Positions 41,734-51,141 of a stretch of DNA of 57,297 nt are shown piece after piece; the stretch's first letter is position 1; each line of letters starts with the position of its first letter. The notes below the pieces were generated by a model. The model was given only the letters and a program-made list of their open reading frames with translations, made no database searches and was not told the origin of the DNA. The stretch lies in NCBI GenBank assembly GCA_003137095.1, contig PLET01000113.1, positions 88,435 to 145,731 of the forward strand. Direction: 5' to 3'. A program made the position numbers and the translations under genes. The stretch comes from Gammaproteobacteria bacterium (GTDB lineage: Bacteria; Pseudomonadota; Gammaproteobacteria; Steroidobacterales; Steroidobacteraceae).

Positions 41734-44565
41734 ATGGCAGATAAACCCTTGATCCCCCATGCACTCGGCGCGGTCGTCGTGGAAAAAGCCGCCGTTTTCG
41801 CCAAGCCGTTTCGCGGCAGGCTGTCTCGGACAACGCGTCCCACCCCTGGCCGATTGCTGCGAATCGCCGCGGCGTCGGCGGTCATCGTTCTGATTTTTCT
41901 GGCGGGACTGATCGGCACCATCCAAAAATGGCTTTGGATGGGGGAGTTGGGATTCCACGGCATCTTCTGGACATTGCTGACGACCCAGTGGGCGATGTTT
42001 TTTTCAGCTTTCGTCGTCGCCTTTATTTATCTGTGGATCAATTTGCGCCAGACCGCCAAGGAGCGGACGGTGATGCCCGCCCGTGCGGTGGGCAACAGGC
42101 CGGCCGCATTATCGGGAGCAACCGATGTCTTGCGGAGCATCACGGAGTTGTCGCCCCGGCTCATCCAATCCATCGCCGTGGTCTCGAGTGCCGCGATCGC
42201 CGTGCTGTTTGCGATCGGCTTCTACGATCGTTGGGACACCTACCTGCGATTTCGTCACGGGGGATCCGTCGGCGTGGTCGACCCGCTGTTCGGGGTCGAC
42301 ATCGGTTTTTACCTGTTCCGCCTGCCCTTCTACTCGCTGCTGCAGAGCAGCGTGATGGTGCTGACGGGGCTGACACTCACCGTGGTACTGCTCGCGTATA
42401 TGGTGTTCGGATTGCTGAGGTTCACCAACCATCAGAAGATTGCCATCGGCGGCGGCGCCACCGCCCATCTTTCTGTGCTGCTGGGCATCTTTGTGGCAGA
42501 CGCAGGATTGGGCTTCTATCTCGATCACTACCAGCTGGTCTATTCCACCCTCGGTATCGTATACGGAGCCGGTTACGCCGCAGATCATGTGACCCGACCG
42601 GCCTTGTGGTTCATGGTGGCGATCTCCGGCGCGGCGTGCGTACTCCTCGCGTTCAATGCTTTTCGCCGGCAATTCAGCGCCCTCCTGGTCGGATCGGTGA
42701 TCTACGTCGTTCTTTATCTGGTCGCGGTCCAGCTGCTACCCGCCGCGTTTCAGAAATTCCGCGTCCAGCCCAACGAACTGGCGCTGGAGAGTCCGTATCT
42801 GAGGCACTACATCGACTTCACGCGAAAGGCCTACCAACTGGACGCCATCGAGGAAATCGCCTACCCGGCCCTGCCGGACCTGACTGCCGCCGTGGTTGCA
42901 AGAAATGAGGATACGATCCAGAACATCCGTTTATGGGACGCGAGGCCATTGCTTCAGACCTATGCGCAAACTCAGGCTATTCGCCTGTATTACCAGTTCT
43001 ACGATGTGGGCGTGGACCGCTACCATTTGCCGGATGGATATCACCAGGTAATGTTGTCCACCCGCGAGCTCGCCCAGGAGTTGCCCGAGCAGGCACAAAC
43101 CTGGGTGAATCAGCGACTGCAATTCACCCATGGCTACGGCCTCGTCATGAGCTTCGTCTCGAAGACGGTGGGCGGAGGTTTCCCGGACTACCTGTTGCAG
43201 AACGTGCCTGCCGAATCCGCCTATGGTCTCACCATCGATCAGCCGGCGATTTACTATGGGGAGTCCACGGCCGGCTACCGGATCGTCTCGACGGGTATCA
43301 AGGAATTTGATTACCCCAAGGGCAACGACAATGTGTACACCAGTTATAGCGGCCAGGGCGGAATCCCCGTGGATGGCTTCTGGAAAAAAGTGCTGTTCGC
43401 CTGGACCCAGGGCGACATCAATATATTATTGACGTCCTACATCACCCCGGACAGTCGAATCCAAATTTGGCGGCGGGCTCAAGAGCGGGTGGCGCAGATC
43501 GCACCCTTTTTGCGGCTCGATGGCGACCCATATCCCGTGCTGAGCGAAGGCCGGCTTTACTGGATTCAGGACGCCTACACCGTCTCGGATCAATACCCGT
43601 ACTCGAGCCTCCATCGGACTGTGGACGGCGACAGCTTCAACTACATACGCAATTCGGTGAAAGTCGTGGTTGACATGTACGACGGGTCCGTAACTTTCTA
43701 TCTCATGGATCCGAAAGATCCTATCCTCGCCGTGTATAGACGGGCCTTCCCGGACGTGTTCAAGGATCTCAATCGGCTGTCGCCGGATCTGAAGGCACAT
43801 CTGCGCTATCCTGAGGATCAGTTTGCCATTCAGGCGGATGAGTACAAGACCTTTCACATGACCGATCCGCAGGTCTTCTACAACCGCGAAGATTTGTGGG
43901 TGTCGCCGAATGAAAGCTACGGCGGCACGTCGGCGCCCATGGACCCTTACTACATTTTGATGAAGGTTCCGGGCAGCGATCAGCTCGAATACCTGCTGAT
44001 GACGCCGTTCACACCCCAAAATCGGGACAACATGATTTCCTGGCTGGCGGCGAGATGCGATTTTCCGGGCTACGGCCGGATGATTTTTTACCAGCTGCCG
44101 AAGGAGAAGCTGGTCTACGGCCCTAGCCAGATCGAAGCGATGATCAATCAGAACACGACGATTTCACAGCAGCTCACGCTGTGGGACCAGCGCGGATCGC
44201 GCGTCATTCGCGGCAAATTGATCGTCACGCCGATCGAAAGCTCGTTCTTGTACATCGTGCCGTTATACCTTCAGGCTGAGGGCGCCAATTTTCCCCAATT
44301 GAAGCGCGTCATCGCGGTGGCCGGCGACAAGGTCGTCATGGAGCCGACGCTCGACGCGGCGCTCGGCGATCTCTTCGGCGCTTCAGCGCCTCCGGCAGGA
44401 TCCGCGGCGCCTGCCGTGCCCGGCGCAACGCTTCAACCCGCGCTGGAGCGAGCCCGAATGCTGCTCGAGGAGGCCGAGAAGGCCATGCAACAGGGTGACT
44501 GGACGAAATTCGGCACGGTCATGCAGGGACTGGAACGGCAACTGGCGGGATCGCCAGTCCATTGA
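41734..44565 (+). CDS. UPF0182 family large membrane protein
   Basis: A 943-residue protein matching the UPF0182 (COG1615) family in full length. The N-terminal third holds about seven membrane helices, with the first near RLLRIAAASAVIVLIFLAG. The remaining ~600 residues form a large extracytoplasmic region rich in Tyr, Trp and Asp (for example AYTVSDQYPYSSLHRTVDGD and MDPYYILMKVPGSDQLEYLL). It ends with an Ala/Pro linker and a short helical tail. ATG 41734 is chosen since the upstream in-frame part is not conserved in composition. No function has been established for the family. Confidence 0.92.
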   Translation: MADKPLIPHALGAVVVEKAAVFAKPFRGRLSRTTRPTPGRLLRIAAASAVIVLIFLAGLIGTIQKWLWMGELGFHGIFWTLLTTQWAMFFSAFVVAFIYLWINLRQTAKERTVMPARAVGNRPAALSGATDVLRSITELSPRLIQSIAVVSSAAIAVLFAIGFYDRWDTYLRFRHGGSVGVVDPLFGVDIGFYLFRLPFYSLLQSSVMVLTGLTLTVVLLAYMVFGLLRFTNHQKIAIGGGATAHLSVLLGIFVADAGLGFYLDHYQLVYSTLGIVYGAGYAADHVTRPALWFMVAISGAACVLLAFNAFRRQFSALLVGSVIYVVLYLVAVQLLPAAFQKFRVQPNELALESPYLRHYIDFTRKAYQLDAIEEIAYPALPDLTAAVVARNEDTIQNIRLWDARPLLQTYAQTQAIRLYYQFYDVGVDRYHLPDGYHQVMLSTRELAQELPEQAQTWVNQRLQFTHGYGLVMSFVSKTVGGGFPDYLLQNVPAESAYGLTIDQPAIYYGESTAGYRIVSTGIKEFDYPKGNDNVYTSYSGQGGIPVDGFWKKVLFAWTQGDINILLTSYITPDSRIQIWRRAQERVAQIAPFLRLDGDPYPVLSEGRLYWIQDAYTVSDQYPYSSLHRTVDGDSFNYIRNSVKVVVDMYDGSVTFYLMDPKDPILAVYRRAFPDVFKDLNRLSPDLKAHLRYPEDQFAIQADEYKTFHMTDPQVFYNREDLWVSPNESYGGTSAPMDPYYILMKVPGSDQLEYLLMTPFTPQNRDNMISWLAARCDFPGYGRMIFYQLPKEKLVYGPSQIEAMINQNTTISQQLTLWDQRGSRVIRGKLIVTPIESSFLYIVPLYLQAEGANFPQLKRVIAVAGDKVVMEPTLDAALGDLFGASAPPAGSAAPAVPGATLQPALERARMLLEEAEKAMQQGDWTKFGTVMQGLERQLAGSPVH

Positions 44566-44809
44566 GCCATCGAAGCTCGGCAAGTGGTTCTTAGAATTTC
44601 TGCCGGGCCGCTCTCGTGTCCTCCAGTTACGTCTGTCTGAAGCCATGGCCGCTCGCTTGCACAGCGAGATATCATGAACTGCTTCCGTTCCAGTCTTTGG
44701 GACGAGAGTCGCCAGCGCATGGTGTCGTATCACGAGGCCGACGCTCGCGCCTGACCTCCGCATTGGCGCATTCCATCTGCATTGAGGAATTCCAAAAGAC
44801 GCTTTTGTC

Positions 44810-45232
44810 CTAAAGCGCCAGGAGCATCGCTCCCGTCGAAACCAGTATCGCGCCAATGCCAACTTTCCAAGTCAGGCGCTCGCCCAAGAACAATACCGCG
44901 ATTGCCACGACGATGACGACGCTGAGCTTGTCGATCGGAGCGACGCGGGATGCGGGCCCCGTCTGTAGCGCCCGGTAGTAGCAAAGCCACGACAGACCGG
45001 TCGCGACCCCCGACAAAACCAGAAACAGACATCCTCTCGCAGACAAGCGGGCGGGGTTTTGCCACTCGCCGCTAGCGCTCACCAGCAGCGCGCTCAGCGC
45101 CAAGACGACCAGCGTCCGCAGGAACGTCGCCAGATTCGAATTGATTTCTGATACGCCGAGCTTGCCAAAAATCGCCGTCAGAGCGGCAAAGACAGCGGAT
45201 AACGCCGCAAATGCCTTCCAATCCAGACTCAC
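44810..45232 (-). CDS. EamA-domain half transporter (DMT superfamily)
   Basis: A 140-residue protein with about five helices, corresponding to a single EamA repeat; most drug/metabolite transporters have two. GTG 45232 is selected because AGGAGG lies six bases upstream; an in-frame ATG at 45256 is weaker. The end, LTWKVGIGAILVSTGAMLLAL, is a typical EamA terminus. It would have to dimerise to transport. Such 140-residue single-repeat proteins are known, so truncation is not required. Confidence 0.85.
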   Translation of the reverse strand: MSLDWKAFAALSAVFAALTAIFGKLGVSEINSNLATFLRTLVVLALSALLVSASGEWQNPARLSARGCLFLVLSGVATGLSWLCYYRALQTGPASRVAPIDKLSVVIVVAIAVLFLGERLTWKVGIGAILVSTGAMLLAL

Positions 45233-45469
45233 ATATTCCTCCTGGAATGTCCGCATGTGCCGTTAAAATAAATTTGTGTCTGATTGCAATATATTCTACT
45301 CCGCAGCGTCATCGGTTCTATGCGAATGCCTTCGTGGTGTTGCAGTTGCGCGGTCGATTGCTAGGTTTACGACGAATTGGATGTGAAGGAGTAGACAGAT
45401 GCGATTCAATGGAAAACCCCGGTGAACGGCCGGTCATCAGGGACCTGCAAGCAAAACCCGGGAGCGGTC

Positions 45470-45721
45470 ATGCCGTTGGTGGACCTCCAGCGCTGCGAGG
45501 GCAAGGGCGATTGCGTGCGCGTCTGCCCCGAAAACGTTTTTGAGATACGGCGCATTGAGAACGCCGACTACCAAGGATTGGGCCTTTTTCACAAGTTCAA
45601 GCAGCGGGTGCATGGCTTTCAGGTTGCTTACACCCCGAACGTTGATGCTTGCCGCGCTTGCGGTCTATGCGTTGCAGCGTGCCCCGAGCGGGCGATCACA
45701 CTTTCGCGAGCGACAGGATAG
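45470..45721 (+). CDS. 7Fe-type ferredoxin
   Basis: An 83-residue bis-cluster ferredoxin from ATG 45470 (GGGAG upstream). Motif I is C9-x5-C15-x3-C19-P, with Lys12 in place of the second cysteine of a canonical site. Motif II, CRACGLCVAACP, is complete. This layout predicts one [3Fe-4S] or altered cluster plus one [4Fe-4S] cluster. An insertion of about 20 residues separates the motifs. Its electron partners are unknown; no reductase gene adjoins it. Confidence 0.85.
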   Translation: MPLVDLQRCEGKGDCVRVCPENVFEIRRIENADYQGLGLFHKFKQRVHGFQVAYTPNVDACRACGLCVAACPERAITLSRATG

Positions 45722-46471
45722 TTGCCCTGGCCGCTCATACGGCTTTGCCGCGAAGACATCATCGATCGATTTGTCCTGCGGGACCGGAATTGCCACCCGG
45801 GAGCGTATGGGCGGGCAGGATGCGGCGGGCAATTCGTCTTATACCAGGATTTGGCTTTATTAGGATATATTATACAATGTTGAAGCATCCAGCGTTGTGC
45901 AAATCGATGCCATTGCGGCGGACGACGCCATTCGCGTCACAAACAGCATTGGAGGCGCCATCAAAGGCCGCGATACAGCTTCGGATGCGCCCCTTCGGGT
46001 TGACACGGTATACGACGAAGCCCGTACAAGGCTAAAAATCATCATCACGGGCAGCGTTGCTTCCACAAAAACACTTCTGAATTTGATCAGCGCTCTCACG
46101 GGCAAGCCCATGACGCAACGCAATGCGTATCATGCCAGGAGGGGGCGTGCCCCCGGACGGCCGCGCGGCCCATGCTTTGGAGGGCTTCCTGGCTCTCATT
46201 GTCGAAGCACTTTCGTCAGAATCTGGCGAAGGTCAAGCGCTTTGGAGACGTGGCTCTCCAACGAATCACTCATCCGCTATGATTGATCGTAGGCGGACGT
46301 GACGCGATGATTGACCCGATGAAACAGGACGCCGGGTGGCGACTAACATTCCAACCGCCGTCATTGAAAATCGTGCCGATGCGGGACATGCGCTCCATAG
46401 GTATGCGGGTACCGTCGATCAGTTTCTGAGGGCAACGTGAGGGGCGGACGGAGCTTGCAGCAGTACTTCCC
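45722..46471. other. 750-bp stretch without a confident gene
   Basis: More AT-rich than its surroundings. A promoter-like pair lies at 45851-45878. An open frame from GTG 45897 to 46286 has a protein-like first 75 codons (VQIDAIAADDAIRVTNSIGG begins it) and then turns Arg/Gly-rich, so a short orphan or decayed gene is possible. GGGGGC-GT-GCCCCC at 46141-46154 and the palindrome GGCCGCGCGGCC at 46159-46170 are strong inverted repeats. No transposase or RNA gene was recognised. Confidence 0.45.
45851..45878 (+). promoter_or_regulatory. Sigma70-like promoter in the 750-bp gap
   Basis: TTGGCT (45851-45856) and TACAAT (45873-45878) are spaced by 16 bases in an AT-rich patch. It would drive the uncertain frame at 45897 or a small RNA. 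Confidence 0.4.
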
Positions 46472-48628
46472 ATGAACTCGCACGCCGCCCCCAAACTATT
46501 GACCCGACTCGTCCGCTACAGCCGCGTCAGCACGGATTTTTCAGTGCGTGTACTGCGCGGCCTGGCATGGCCCAAGGTCGATTTTCTCATTCGCCTGGCA
46601 CTTGCCGAGATCTTTTTCGTGTCCGGCGTGCTCAAGCTCGGGTCTTGGCAGAGCGCACTGTATCTTGCGACCTACGAGTACCCGGTCCGCTTCATGCCGC
46701 CTCACATGGCGGCCGTCGTCGGTGTCTGCATCGAAGTCATCGGCGCAGTACTGCTCGCCGCAGGCTTCATGACGCGCTATGCCGCAGTCCCGATGCTGAT
46801 TTTGTCGCTGGTCATTCAGTTCGCGTACCGCCCGTTCGACGGCCAATTGTTCTGGGTTGCGCTGTTCGGCTGGTATGCGATCCAGGGCGCCGGTGCGTTT
46901 TCGTTCGATGCGCTGTTTCGGCGCGGCCTCGCCGACAGCGCGCTGCCCTTGATCCCGGCGATTCTGCGGTTGTCCGCCTGGGTCCGAAGCTGCCTGGGCC
47001 CGATCTATGTGTCGATCCTGCGGATCTGGCTTGCCGCGGCCTTACTCGCGGCCGCTCTGCACTTGCGCGGGCCTTCGGACTGGCTGCCGCTCGACATCGC
47101 TGCGCGAGTGCCGACGGTGATCGCGCTGCCAGCGGGGCTACTGCTGTTGTTTGGCCTCGGCACGCGTATTGCGGCAATCGCGATCATCGTCGGAGTCACG
47201 GCGCATACGATGATGGATCCGCGGGAAACCGATGCCGTTTACCTGCTGATGAGTTGTGCCATTCTAATCGTGTTCGGCGGCGGCAAGCTCTCTCTGGACC
47301 GGGTCGCCGTCATGCTGCTCTCCAGCAGGTTTCCCGAACTCGATATGCGCGATCCGCGCGCCCTGGCGGGCCTGCCGCGCATCGTGATTGTCGGTGCGGG
47401 TTTCGGCGGCATCAGCTGCGCCGCGCAGCTGCGAAGGGTTCCCGCAGCCGTGACGTTGATCGACCGGGCGAACTATCACCTTTTTCAGCCATTGCTGTAC
47501 CAGGTGGCCACTGCGGCGCTGTCACCCGGCGACATCGCCTCGCCGGTACGTCAAATATTCCGCGACGCGTACAACGTGCGGGTGCTGCTCGGTACGGTGA
47601 CTGGGGTCGACACGGAAGCGCGCGTCGTCAAACTACCGGATCAAGATATCCCCTTTGATTACCTCGTGCTCGCCACCGGTGCGACCCATAGCTATTTCGG
47701 CAAGGACGTTTGGGCTCCGTTCGCTCCGGGATTGAAGCGGGTCGAGGACGCGCTGGAGATTCGCCGCCGGATCTTGACCGCTTTCGAACGGGCCGAAGCG
47801 GCCACCGACGCGACGGAACGGTCAGCGCTGTTGACGTTTCTGATCGTTGGCGGTGGTCCGACAGGCGTCGAACTGGCGGGCGCGATCGCGGAATTGGCAC
47901 GGCATGGGATGGACAAGGAATTTCGAACCTTTGACCCGGCGGATGCGCGCGTCGTACTGGTGCAATCCGCCCCACGCTTATTGCCGGCATTTCCCGAGTC
48001 GCTGTCAGCGATTGCGCAGCGCTCGCTCGAGGCGATCGGCGTGGAGGTGTCTCTTGGCAGCCGGGTCGAGGCGATCGATGCGCAAGGGGTTGCAGTCAGC
48101 GGCAAGCGCATTGCGGCACGGACCGTGCTCTGGGCCGCCGGGGTCGCGGCGTCGCCCGCGGCGAAGTGGCTCGGGGCCGACGCCGACTCTGCGGGACGCG
48201 TCAAGGTCGGACCCGACCTCGCGGTGCCGGGATTGGTCAACGTATATGCAATCGGCGATACCGCCGCAAGCAACGCATGGAGCGGGCAAGCGGTGCCCGG
48301 GCTCGCGCCGGCAGCCAAGCAGGCCGGCGCCTTCGTCGCGGGTGTGATCAAAGCCAGGATCGCGGCTGATTCCGCACCGAAGACCTTCAAATACCGGCAC
48401 CTCGGCAGCCTGGCAACGATCGGGCGTCAAGCCGCCGTCGTGGACTTCGGTTTCATCAAACTATGGGGTGCGCCGGCTTGGTGGCTCTGGGGTCTGGTGC
48501 ACGTTGGCTTCCTGGTCGGCATGCGGAATCGTATCGCAACGATGATCAACTGGTTTTGGGCCTATTTGACCTACGGCGGCGGAATAAGATTGATAACCGG
48601 CGCGGACACGCGTCAAGCCGATCCGTAA
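46472..48628 (+). CDS. Two DoxX-like membrane units fused to type II NADH dehydrogenase
   Basis: A 718-residue fusion. Residues about 35-145 and 170-285 are two four-helix membrane units of the DoxX/DoxD type (FLIRLALAEIFFVSGVLKLG begins the first, SILRIWLAAALLAAALHL the second). From residue 302 a full NDH-2 follows: FAD motif VGAGFGG (about 308-314), second Rossmann motif LIVGGGPTGVELAG, VYAIGDTAAS, and the Trp-rich C-terminal anchor WWLWGLVHVGFLVGMRN. It would oxidise NADH and reduce quinone with a built-in membrane domain of unknown redox or transport role. The NDH-2 half resembles the stand-alone enzyme at 6599-7873 throughout. Confidence 0.9.
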   Translation: MNSHAAPKLLTRLVRYSRVSTDFSVRVLRGLAWPKVDFLIRLALAEIFFVSGVLKLGSWQSALYLATYEYPVRFMPPHMAAVVGVCIEVIGAVLLAAGFMTRYAAVPMLILSLVIQFAYRPFDGQLFWVALFGWYAIQGAGAFSFDALFRRGLADSALPLIPAILRLSAWVRSCLGPIYVSILRIWLAAALLAAALHLRGPSDWLPLDIAARVPTVIALPAGLLLLFGLGTRIAAIAIIVGVTAHTMMDPRETDAVYLLMSCAILIVFGGGKLSLDRVAVMLLSSRFPELDMRDPRALAGLPRIVIVGAGFGGISCAAQLRRVPAAVTLIDRANYHLFQPLLYQVATAALSPGDIASPVRQIFRDAYNVRVLLGTVTGVDTEARVVKLPDQDIPFDYLVLATGATHSYFGKDVWAPFAPGLKRVEDALEIRRRILTAFERAEAATDATERSALLTFLIVGGGPTGVELAGAIAELARHGMDKEFRTFDPADARVVLVQSAPRLLPAFPESLSAIAQRSLEAIGVEVSLGSRVEAIDAQGVAVSGKRIAARTVLWAAGVAASPAAKWLGADADSAGRVKVGPDLAVPGLVNVYAIGDTAASNAWSGQAVPGLAPAAKQAGAFVAGVIKARIAADSAPKTFKYRHLGSLATIGRQAAVVDFGFIKLWGAPAWWLWGLVHVGFLVGMRNRIATMINWFWAYLTYGGGIRLITGADTRQADP

Positions 48629-48644
48629 TCGAGGTTGCCCGCGT

Positions 48645-49661
48645 TCATCTGGACTCGAGCAAAGTTTCGTGCCCGTCCGGATCGCGTATCAGCAGCATCT
48701 GTTGCGACTGATGGGCCGGCCAATGAATCGGGCCCGGCGATACATATGCGTAATGCCCCTGGCGCACCGCTGCATCCGACCCCGACACGTCGGCTAGCAT
48801 GTCGATGTGCCAGTTCCACAGATCATTGGAGAGCGTATTGATGGGCATCGCACGCCCCGTACGCGGGGCGAGGTATTCCAATAGCTCCACACCCGGCCCC
48901 GATTCGGCACGCAGCGCGGTGATTCGCAGGCGCACGCCGAAGACGTTGTTCAACCGTTCCTGCTCAACGCCGTAATTTTCGCTCTCCCCGGCCACTTTGA
49001 GACCCAGGGTGTCGCGGTAATACTTCAAGCTTGCCTCCGTATCGGCGACGACGATCGCGGAGTGATCGATGCCAAGAAACAGGCGTCCGCCCGGCTGCTG
49101 CCATTTCGGATCGCCTTTTCCGGGCGGAAAGTGCAGTATCTCCAGATTGTGGCTGTCCGGATCGCGAAAATAGAATGCCGCGATGCCGCCCGCATTACGA
49201 TTCCACGATGGCAGCAGCTGCGGACCCGGGGATGCGAACTCGACGTGCTGGGCGCGCAGCCACGCGAAGCCACGGTCCATATCGCTGACGATGATGGCGA
49301 TGTGCTGAAACCAGCGATCGTTGCTGTGCGAGTCATCGGGGATCGGACGCCCGTGAGGCGCGAGAAACTGTTCGAGCTTCAGCGTTTCACCGCCGAGTTT
49401 CAGTGTCGCAACGCGCAAGCGCGCGCCGAATACACCGTACAGATGCTCCACTTCATCACCGGATAATTCGGTGTCGGCGACAACCTCAAAGCTGAGCGCT
49501 GTTCGATAGAACTCGATGCTGCGGTCCATGTCGCCGACGCTCACCGATACCGACTCGATCGCCCGTACCAGCGGCTCAGTGTTGGCGGCGAGCGCGCCGC
49601 CAGAATGCCCGAGGCAGCCCAGCAGTGCAGCGCCTGCGAGCCTTACGACTGCGCGATTCAT
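48645..49661 (-). CDS. Exported two-domain VOC (glyoxalase-fold) protein
   Basis: A 338-residue protein with an N-terminal signal and a possible lipobox (LLGC, Cys16). Two vicinal-oxygen-chelate domains follow: residues about 35-180 (IESVSVSVGDMDRSIEFYRT to YFRDPDSHNLEIL) and about 200-335 (GIDHSAIVVADTEASLKYYR to LLIRDPDGHETLL). His and Glu residues at the usual metal positions are present (FQHIAIIVSD, HNLEIL, IDHSAI, GHETLL). It is the last gene of the five-gene minus-strand operon, 13 bases after the GMC gene. Catalytic activity is unknown. Confidence 0.87.
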   Translation of the reverse strand: MNRAVVRLAGAALLGCLGHSGGALAANTEPLVRAIESVSVSVGDMDRSIEFYRTALSFEVVADTELSGDEVEHLYGVFGARLRVATLKLGGETLKLEQFLAPHGRPIPDDSHSNDRWFQHIAIIVSDMDRGFAWLRAQHVEFASPGPQLLPSWNRNAGGIAAFYFRDPDSHNLEILHFPPGKGDPKWQQPGGRLFLGIDHSAIVVADTEASLKYYRDTLGLKVAGESENYGVEQERLNNVFGVRLRITALRAESGPGVELLEYLAPRTGRAMPINTLSNDLWNWHIDMLADVSGSDAAVRQGHYAYVSPGPIHWPAHQSQQMLLIRDPDGHETLLESR

Positions 49662-49674
49662 AGCGGCGATGCTC

Positions 49675-51141
49675 CTATGCGGTCGCCACGGCGCCCGTCG
49701 ACAACCGGGCCGCCAGTTCCGACGCGACGCGCAGCGCCCAGGCATAAATCGTCAATGAGGGGTTGACGCGGCTCGAGCGGGGCAAGATGCTGCCGTCGAC
49801 CACGTACAGCGATTTCATGCCGTGCACCAGCCCTTCGGAATCGACGACGGAGGCCTTGGGATCGGTTCCGGTGCAGAGCGTGCCGCTCACATGCGCTGTG
49901 CCGGCAATGCCGATGCGCTCGGCAAATGCGATCAATCCGGCTCGCGCCAGCGCACCCCTGAAGCGGCTCACCAATTCATGGTGCTCGGCCTCGGCTACCG
50001 GCGTGCGCCTTGCATCGTAATCGTAGACCGGCAAGCCGCCATGCCCCTGCGATGCGGCAATCACCCGATTATCGCGATGCGCACCGTCCTCGGTCTGCAA
50101 GAAAAAACCGTAAGCATGATTACCGACCAAACCTGCCATGGTTCTCGGCACGAATTTGGGTATCAGCGTACTGATCAGTTCGCCATCGAAGCCCAGCGGC
50201 TGGACGCTGCTATGAGACATGTCGGCGTTGTAAAAAATCAGGGTCTTGCGAACCAAATCCGTCATCCGCGGCGTCGAAATCGCGATCATTGCGGTCAGCA
50301 GGTGGCATTTCAAATAGCGGCCGACGTTGTCCGCACACGGCAATATCGCAGTCAGCCCTCGTGTTTCGATGTAATTCTGCAACAGCCTCGGAGAGTGCAA
50401 TGCGCCAGCGGCCAGCAATATGACTCTCCCATGCAGCAGTGAGCCGTCTTGCAGGCGCACCGCTTCGATGAGGGTCGCGTCGGATTCGGAGCCGACGAGT
50501 TCCGCGACCACTCGATCCGTCAACAGCGCCAAGTTGGGCAACGCGCGTACCGGCGCCAGGAACGTCGTTTCCGCATCCGACTTCAGGTGTGCCGCCGAGG
50601 CGAATCCGTCGAAGTGCCGCGCTTCACCGGGATTGTAGAGGATGCGCGCAGATAATCCCATCGGCAACGGCTCGTAATTCCACGAGGGGGAATGGTGCAT
50701 CAAACTCTCGGCGATGTGCCGCAAATTCGGCTCGCAGTCGAATTGTCGAACCCCGAGCATGCGCTCGGCTTGCTCGTAGAAGGGTACGAGTTCGTCGTAA
50801 CCGATGGGCCAGCCGAGACAGGGATGGGTCGGGTCTGCGGAAAACTCGTGCCTGCCGTAGCGCAACAACGCTGCGCCGTACCATTTCGTCTTGCCGCCGA
50901 CATTGAAGTATTCTTCGGGACAGAATTGCCGGCCACCTGCGTCCTGCCAAGGCTCCCGGCTCTTGAATGATCCCTGTTCAACGACGCGGTGGAAGTCTAG
51001 CGTGCTGCCGTCCCGCGGTAATTCGCGACCCTTTTCTATCAGAGCAACGCACAGGCCGGCACGGGCAAGCGTGTAAGCCGCGGCGCAGCCTCCTGCCCCC
51101 GATCCGACAATGATCGCATCGAAGTGATTCTTATCGGTCAT
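49675..51141 (-). CDS. GMC-family FAD oxidoreductase
   Basis: A 488-residue GMC oxidoreductase from ATG 51141. The FAD motif VGSGAGGCAAAY is at residues 12-23, and the C-terminal HVSGTLCTGTDPKASVVDSE, VVDGSILPRSSRVNPSLTI block contains the conserved His and Asn of the active site. No signal peptide. The family oxidises alcohols and sugars. Its start overlaps the aquaporin-like gene stop by four bases. With GH63, SDR and VOC neighbours a sugar or polyol substrate is plausible, and the electron acceptor is unknown. Confidence 0.92.
   Translation of the reverse strand: MTDKNHFDAIIVGSGAGGCAAAYTLARAGLCVALIEKGRELPRDGSTLDFHRVVEQGSFKSREPWQDAGGRQFCPEEYFNVGGKTKWYGAALLRYGRHEFSADPTHPCLGWPIGYDELVPFYEQAERMLGVRQFDCEPNLRHIAESLMHHSPSWNYEPLPMGLSARILYNPGEARHFDGFASAAHLKSDAETTFLAPVRALPNLALLTDRVVAELVGSESDATLIEAVRLQDGSLLHGRVILLAAGALHSPRLLQNYIETRGLTAILPCADNVGRYLKCHLLTAMIAISTPRMTDLVRKTLIFYNADMSHSSVQPLGFDGELISTLIPKFVPRTMAGLVGNHAYGFFLQTEDGAHRDNRVIAASQGHGGLPVYDYDARRTPVAEAEHHELVSRFRGALARAGLIAFAERIGIAGTAHVSGTLCTGTDPKASVVDSEGLVHGMKSLYVVDGSILPRSSRVNPSLTIYAWALRVASELAARLSTGAVATA

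Noticed and set aside
44810..45232. Truncated two-repeat EamA transporter
   Set aside because: Single-repeat proteins of about 140 residues are a normal class, and the start has a strong Shine-Dalgarno.
46270..46494. 74-codon minus-strand frame in the gap before the DoxX-NDH-2 gene
   Set aside because: No ribosome site, overlaps the start of the fusion gene and matches no transposase or other family I know.
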